Origin: an uncultured Microbacterium sp.
Lineage (GTDB): Bacteria; Actinomycetota; Actinomycetes; Actinomycetales; Microbacteriaceae
DNA: 8,272 nucleotides
Direction of reading: 5' to 3'
NCBI GenBank assembly: GCA_947647645.1
Contig: CANSLE010000093.1
Coordinates: forward strand, 1 to 8,272
Translations under genes and position numbers: made by a program
Shown here: positions 6,236 through 8,272 of the stretch, piece by piece
How the letters are laid out: each line of letters starts with the position of its first letter
How positions within the stretch are numbered: the stretch's first letter is position 1
The notes under the pieces: model-generated
The model's input: the letters and a program-made list of their open reading frames with translations, nothing else
The model's database searches: none
Told to the model about the DNA's origin: nothing

Positions 6236-6877
6236 TCAGCGCGGTTCGGGTGCGATCGTCGTCAGCTGCAGAAGGCCTTCGCCGACGATGGACAGCGCGC
6301 CGAGGACGGCCGGGGAGGCCTGCGTCTCGGCGATGAGCGTGCGATAGGCGGTGGTCACCGCGTCGCGGCGCACCGGGTCGGCGACCGCCCCGCCGGCGAG
6401 AACGCGGGGGATCAGCACCGTCCCTCCGGCGCGCACGAGGCGCAGTCCGTGTTCGACGTGGTCGATGACGCCGTCCGCGTCCGCGTCGACGAGGACGATG
6501 TCGTACGACGCCTCGTTCATGCGCGGGAGGACATCGCTGGCGCGTCCCGTGATGAACCGCGCGCGAGCCGGGGGGACTCTGGCATCTGCGAAGGCCCTGC
6601 GTGCCGCGGCGAGGTGCTCTGGCTCCTTGTCGATGGTGGTGAGGGTCGCCCGCGGCGCGCCGTGCAGCAGCCACAGCCCGGATACGCCGGCACCGGTCCC
6701 GATCTCCACGATGTTGAGCGCGGCGGTCGTGGCGGCGATGACAGCGATCTGCGCGCCGACGGCAGGGCTGATCGGCTCGGCCCCGAGCTCGAGGGCGTGC
6801 GCGCGGGCACGCTCGATCGCCTCGGGCTCGACGGTCACTTCGTCGACATACCTGCGGATCGCGTCCTGATCGGCCAT
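6236..6877 (-). CDS. SAM-dependent O-methyltransferase family protein (class I)
   Basis: A 213-residue cytoplasmic methyltransferase. An N-terminal helical part is followed by the SAM-binding Rossmann fold: motif I VEIGTGAGVSG (Glu58 to Gly64), the ribose-binding acid Asp83 in TIDKEPEHL, a GRASDVL segment at 111-117, and DIVLVDADADG at 126-136. This is the layout of the caffeoyl-CoA/catechol O-methyltransferase family. Asp131 is kept, but where metal-dependent members have Asp-Asn (DNVLW) this protein has Pro157-Arg158 (IPRVLAGG), so metal-assisted catechol methylation is doubtful and the substrate is unknown. The ATG at 6877 is chosen because GGAGG at 6888-6884 lies 6 bases upstream and the frame before it is not conserved-looking. 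TACGCT at 6901-6896 is a fitting -10. It is divergent from tatB; in M. tuberculosis the homologous Rv1220c is likewise upstream of the tatB region (from memory). Confidence 0.88.
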   Translation of the reverse strand: MADQDAIRRYVDEVTVEPEAIERARAHALELGAEPISPAVGAQIAVIAATTAALNIVEIGTGAGVSGLWLLHGAPRATLTTIDKEPEHLAAARRAFADARVPPARARFITGRASDVLPRMNEASYDIVLVDADADGVIDHVEHGLRLVRAGGTVLIPRVLAGGAVADPVRRDAVTTAYRTLIAETQASPAVLGALSIVGEGLLQLTTIAPEPR

Positions 6878-6895
6878 GTTGTTCCTCCGCTGTCC

Positions 6896-6901
6896 AGCGT
6901 A
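6896..6901 (-). promoter_or_regulatory. Candidate -10 (TACGCT) of the O-methyltransferase gene
   Basis: Minus-strand TACGCT fits TANNNT. A start of transcription 7 bases downstream, near 6889, gives a 12-base leader that includes GGAGG, so this gene would be translated from a Shine-Dalgarno, unlike its divergent neighbour tatB. Confidence 0.4.
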
Positions 6902-6937
6902 CGGTGCGCGCCGCGTCGGAGCCCGCAGGCGCACGGG

Positions 6938-6943
6938 TAACCT
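6938..6943 (+). promoter_or_regulatory. Candidate leaderless -10 (TAACCT) of tatB
   Basis: TAACCT, then GGAGGC, then the ATG at 6950. This has the same form as the dapD promoter, sharing CCTGGAGGCATG. The 6-base spacing suggests that the transcript begins on the start codon. Confidence 0.55.
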
Positions 6944-6949
6944 GGAGGC

Positions 6950-7327
6950 ATGTTCTTCGGCCTCGACTGGGACAAGCTCGTCCTGATCCTGATCGTGGCC
7001 GCCCTCCTGGTGGGCCCCGAGCGGCTGCCGCACTACGCGGAGACGCTCGCCAAGCTCACTGTGCGCGCACGCGAGTGGATGAGCGGCGCGAAGACGCGGA
7101 TGAAGGACGAGCTGGGCGAGGATTTCGACGACGTCCAGTGGCGCAAGCTCGACCCCCGGCAGTACGACCCCCGTCGCATCATCCGCGACGCGCTGCTGGA
7201 CGATGCCCCCGTTCCCGCGGTGCACGCCGCAGCCGTGGGCACCGCCGTCGCGGCCACCTCGCCGGCCCCTCCGGCATCCGCCTTCGACCCCGACCGCGAC
7301 GTCCCGTTCGACGACGAAGCCACCTGA
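6950..7327 (+). CDS. tatB: Sec-independent protein translocase subunit TatB
   Basis: TatB works with TatC to receive folded proteins bearing twin-arginine signal peptides at the cytoplasmic membrane. The 125-residue protein has the typical order: a short N-terminus (MFFGLDWDK), one membrane helix at about residues 9-22 (KLVLILIVAALLVG), the hinge GPERLP at 22-27, an amphipathic helix at about 28-52 (HYAETLAKLTVRAREWM), an acidic stretch (KDELGEDFDDVQW), and a poorly conserved Ala/Pro-rich tail ending in DPDRDVPFDDEAT. The ATG at 6950 is fixed by the MFFGL start that is usual in this family; GGAGG ends one base before it and cannot serve as a normal Shine-Dalgarno. The gene is divergent from the O-methyltransferase (72-base gap) and convergent with mrp (12-base gap). 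In mycobacteria sigE, its anti-sigma gene and htrA precede tatB; they are absent here. Confidence 0.93.
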   Translation: MFFGLDWDKLVLILIVAALLVGPERLPHYAETLAKLTVRAREWMSGAKTRMKDELGEDFDDVQWRKLDPRQYDPRRIIRDALLDDAPVPAVHAAAVGTAVAATSPAPPASAFDPDRDVPFDDEAT

Positions 7328-7339
7328 CCGTCAGGCGGG

Positions 7340-8272
7340 TCAGCGCGGGTTGATCGGCAGCGGTCTGCCCGACAGCCCCCGCGGCGACGTCGCGATCGCA
7401 TCGGCGACGTCGCCGATCGCCCGTGCCGCCGCGTCGTCCGGGTCGGACACCACGACCGGAACGCCCTCGTCGCCGCCGCGGCTGAGCCCCACGCTCAGCG
7501 GCACGGATGCCAGCAACGGCACGGCGTTCACGTCGGTCGACAGCGAGGCCGCGACCGCGCCGCCGCCGCCGGCGCCGAAGAGGTCGAGCAGGGAGCCGTC
7601 GGGAAGCGTCATCGCGGCCATGTTCTCGACCACCCCGATGACGCGTTGACCGGTCTGCGCGGCGACGAGACCGCTGCGCACAGCCACGTCGGATGCCGCG
7701 GTCTGCGGCGTCGTGACCACGAGCACATCGGCGTGGGGGAGCAGTTGGCCGACGGAGATCGCGATGTCTCCCGTTCCGGGCGGCATGTCGATGAGGAGGA
7801 TGTCGAGATCGCCGAAGAAGACGTCGGTGAGGAACTGCTGCACGGTGCGGTGGAGCATCGGTCCCCGCCAGGCGACGGCGGCGGTGACCGGCTGGTCGCG
7901 TGGCAGGAACATCCCGATGGAGATCGCCTTCACACCGAACGCGACGGGCGGCAGCATGAGGTCGTCGATCCGTGTCGGGGCGGGCGGGCGGCCCTCGGCA
8001 TCCACGAGGCCGAGCAGACCGGGGATCGAGAAGCCGTGCACATCGGCGTCGATGAGACCGACCGACAGGCCCCGCGCGGCCAGCGCGACGGCGAGGTTGG
8101 CCGTGAGCGTCGACTTGCCGACGCCGCCCTTGCCGCTCGTCACGGCGATCACGCGGGTGAGTCCGTCCGGACCGAACGGCATCGTTCGCGCGGCCCGGCC
8201 GCCCCGCAGACGTTCGGTCAGGGCACGGCGCTCGGGCGGCGTCATCACCCCCACGACGATCTCGACCTCGGC
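7340..8272 (-). CDS. mrp: Mrp/ApbC-type P-loop ATPase, iron-sulfur cluster carrier (N-terminus beyond the window)
   Basis: Mrp/ApbC/Nbp35-family ATPases bind and pass on iron-sulfur clusters in the cytoplasm. The visible part carries the deviant Walker A SGKGGVGKST (8137-8108), the A' motif LIDADVHGFSIPGLLG, and the Walker B/switch region IDMPPGTGDIAIS. The frame stays open to the right edge; the residues before GVMTPPERRALTERLRGG read AEVEIVV, matching the end of the N-terminal DUF59/MIP18-like domain, so the true start lies outside and the ATG or GTG codons near 8245-8254 are internal. The C-x-x-C of many ApbC proteins is absent: the segment after VVENMA reads MTLPDGSLLDLFGAGGGG, as in other actinobacterial homologues I recall. 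The C-terminus ends GLSGRPLPINPR. It converges on tatB. The broad family is certain; the cluster-carrier role follows from the family. Confidence 0.93.
   Translation of the reverse strand, partial: AEVEIVVGVMTPPERRALTERLRGGRAARTMPFGPDGLTRVIAVTSGKGGVGKSTLTANLAVALAARGLSVGLIDADVHGFSIPGLLGLVDAEGRPPAPTRIDDLMLPPVAFGVKAISIGMFLPRDQPVTAAVAWRGPMLHRTVQQFLTDVFFGDLDILLIDMPPGTGDIAISVGQLLPHADVLVVTTPQTAASDVAVRSGLVAAQTGQRVIGVVENMAAMTLPDGSLLDLFGAGGGGAVAASLSTDVNAVPLLASVPLSVGLSRGGDEGVPVVVSDPDDAAARAIGDVADAIATSPRGLSGRPLPINPR

Noticed and set aside
7324..7343. CTGACC/GGTCAG inverted repeat over the tatB and mrp stop codons
   Set aside because: Six base pairs, no T-tract, and again partly created by the facing TGA codons; too weak to call a terminator.
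8245..8254. GTG or ATG near the right edge as the start of mrp
   Set aside because: The frame continues to the edge with residues matching the N-terminal domain of the family, so the gene is cut by the window.

Overview
The window is GC-rich, densely coded and has very short intergenic gaps. Gene content and order suggest an actinobacterium, most like Microbacterium or another Microbacteriaceae. Supporting signs are the actinobacterial-type DapD, a DUF3117 microprotein, a short TatB with the GPERLP motif, an Mrp ATPase without the usual CxxC, and TANNNT -10 elements placed for leaderless transcription. From memory, dapD, dapE, DUF3117, an O-methyltransferase, tatB and mrp occur in the same order in the Mycobacterium tuberculosis Rv1201c-Rv1229c region, so this looks like a compact version of a conserved chromosomal block. 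No mobile element, CRISPR array, rRNA or tRNA was seen.

Layout. (1) 1-351 is the 3' end of an ORF whose first ~40 codons are a Nudix box and whose last ~73 codons match the C-terminus of the aminotransferase DapC. (2) 462-1757 (+) is citrate synthase. (3) 1779-2578 (-) is a PPK2-family polyphosphate kinase split by a frameshift near 2198. (4) 2602-3555 (-) dapD and 3599-4675 (+) dapE diverge from a 43-bp gap. (5) 4672-5901 (+) is a PIG-V-like membrane mannosyltransferase coupled to dapE by an ATGA overlap. (6) 5991-6164 (+) is a DUF3117 microprotein followed by a 17-bp UUCG hairpin. (7) 6236-6877 (-) is a SAM O-methyltransferase. (8) 6950-7327 (+) is tatB. (9) 7340 to the right edge (-) is mrp/apbC, lacking its N-terminus.

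How the genes work together. dapD and dapE, plus the dapC tail at the left edge, belong to the succinylase branch of lysine and meso-diaminopimelate synthesis, which feeds peptidoglycan. The mannosyltransferase may add a cell-envelope glycan step. TatB serves export of folded proteins, Mrp serves iron-sulfur cluster handling, and citrate synthase is the entry to the TCA cycle.

Most notable points: the Nudix/DapC chimera at the left edge (genuine fusion, deletion, or assembly join); the ppk2 frameshift; and four genes (ppk2, dapD, dapE, tatB) with TANNNT exactly six bases before ATG, while the other starts have a Shine-Dalgarno or a coupled stop/start. I did not find a convincing new multi-gene system; most of the window is core chromosomal housekeeping.
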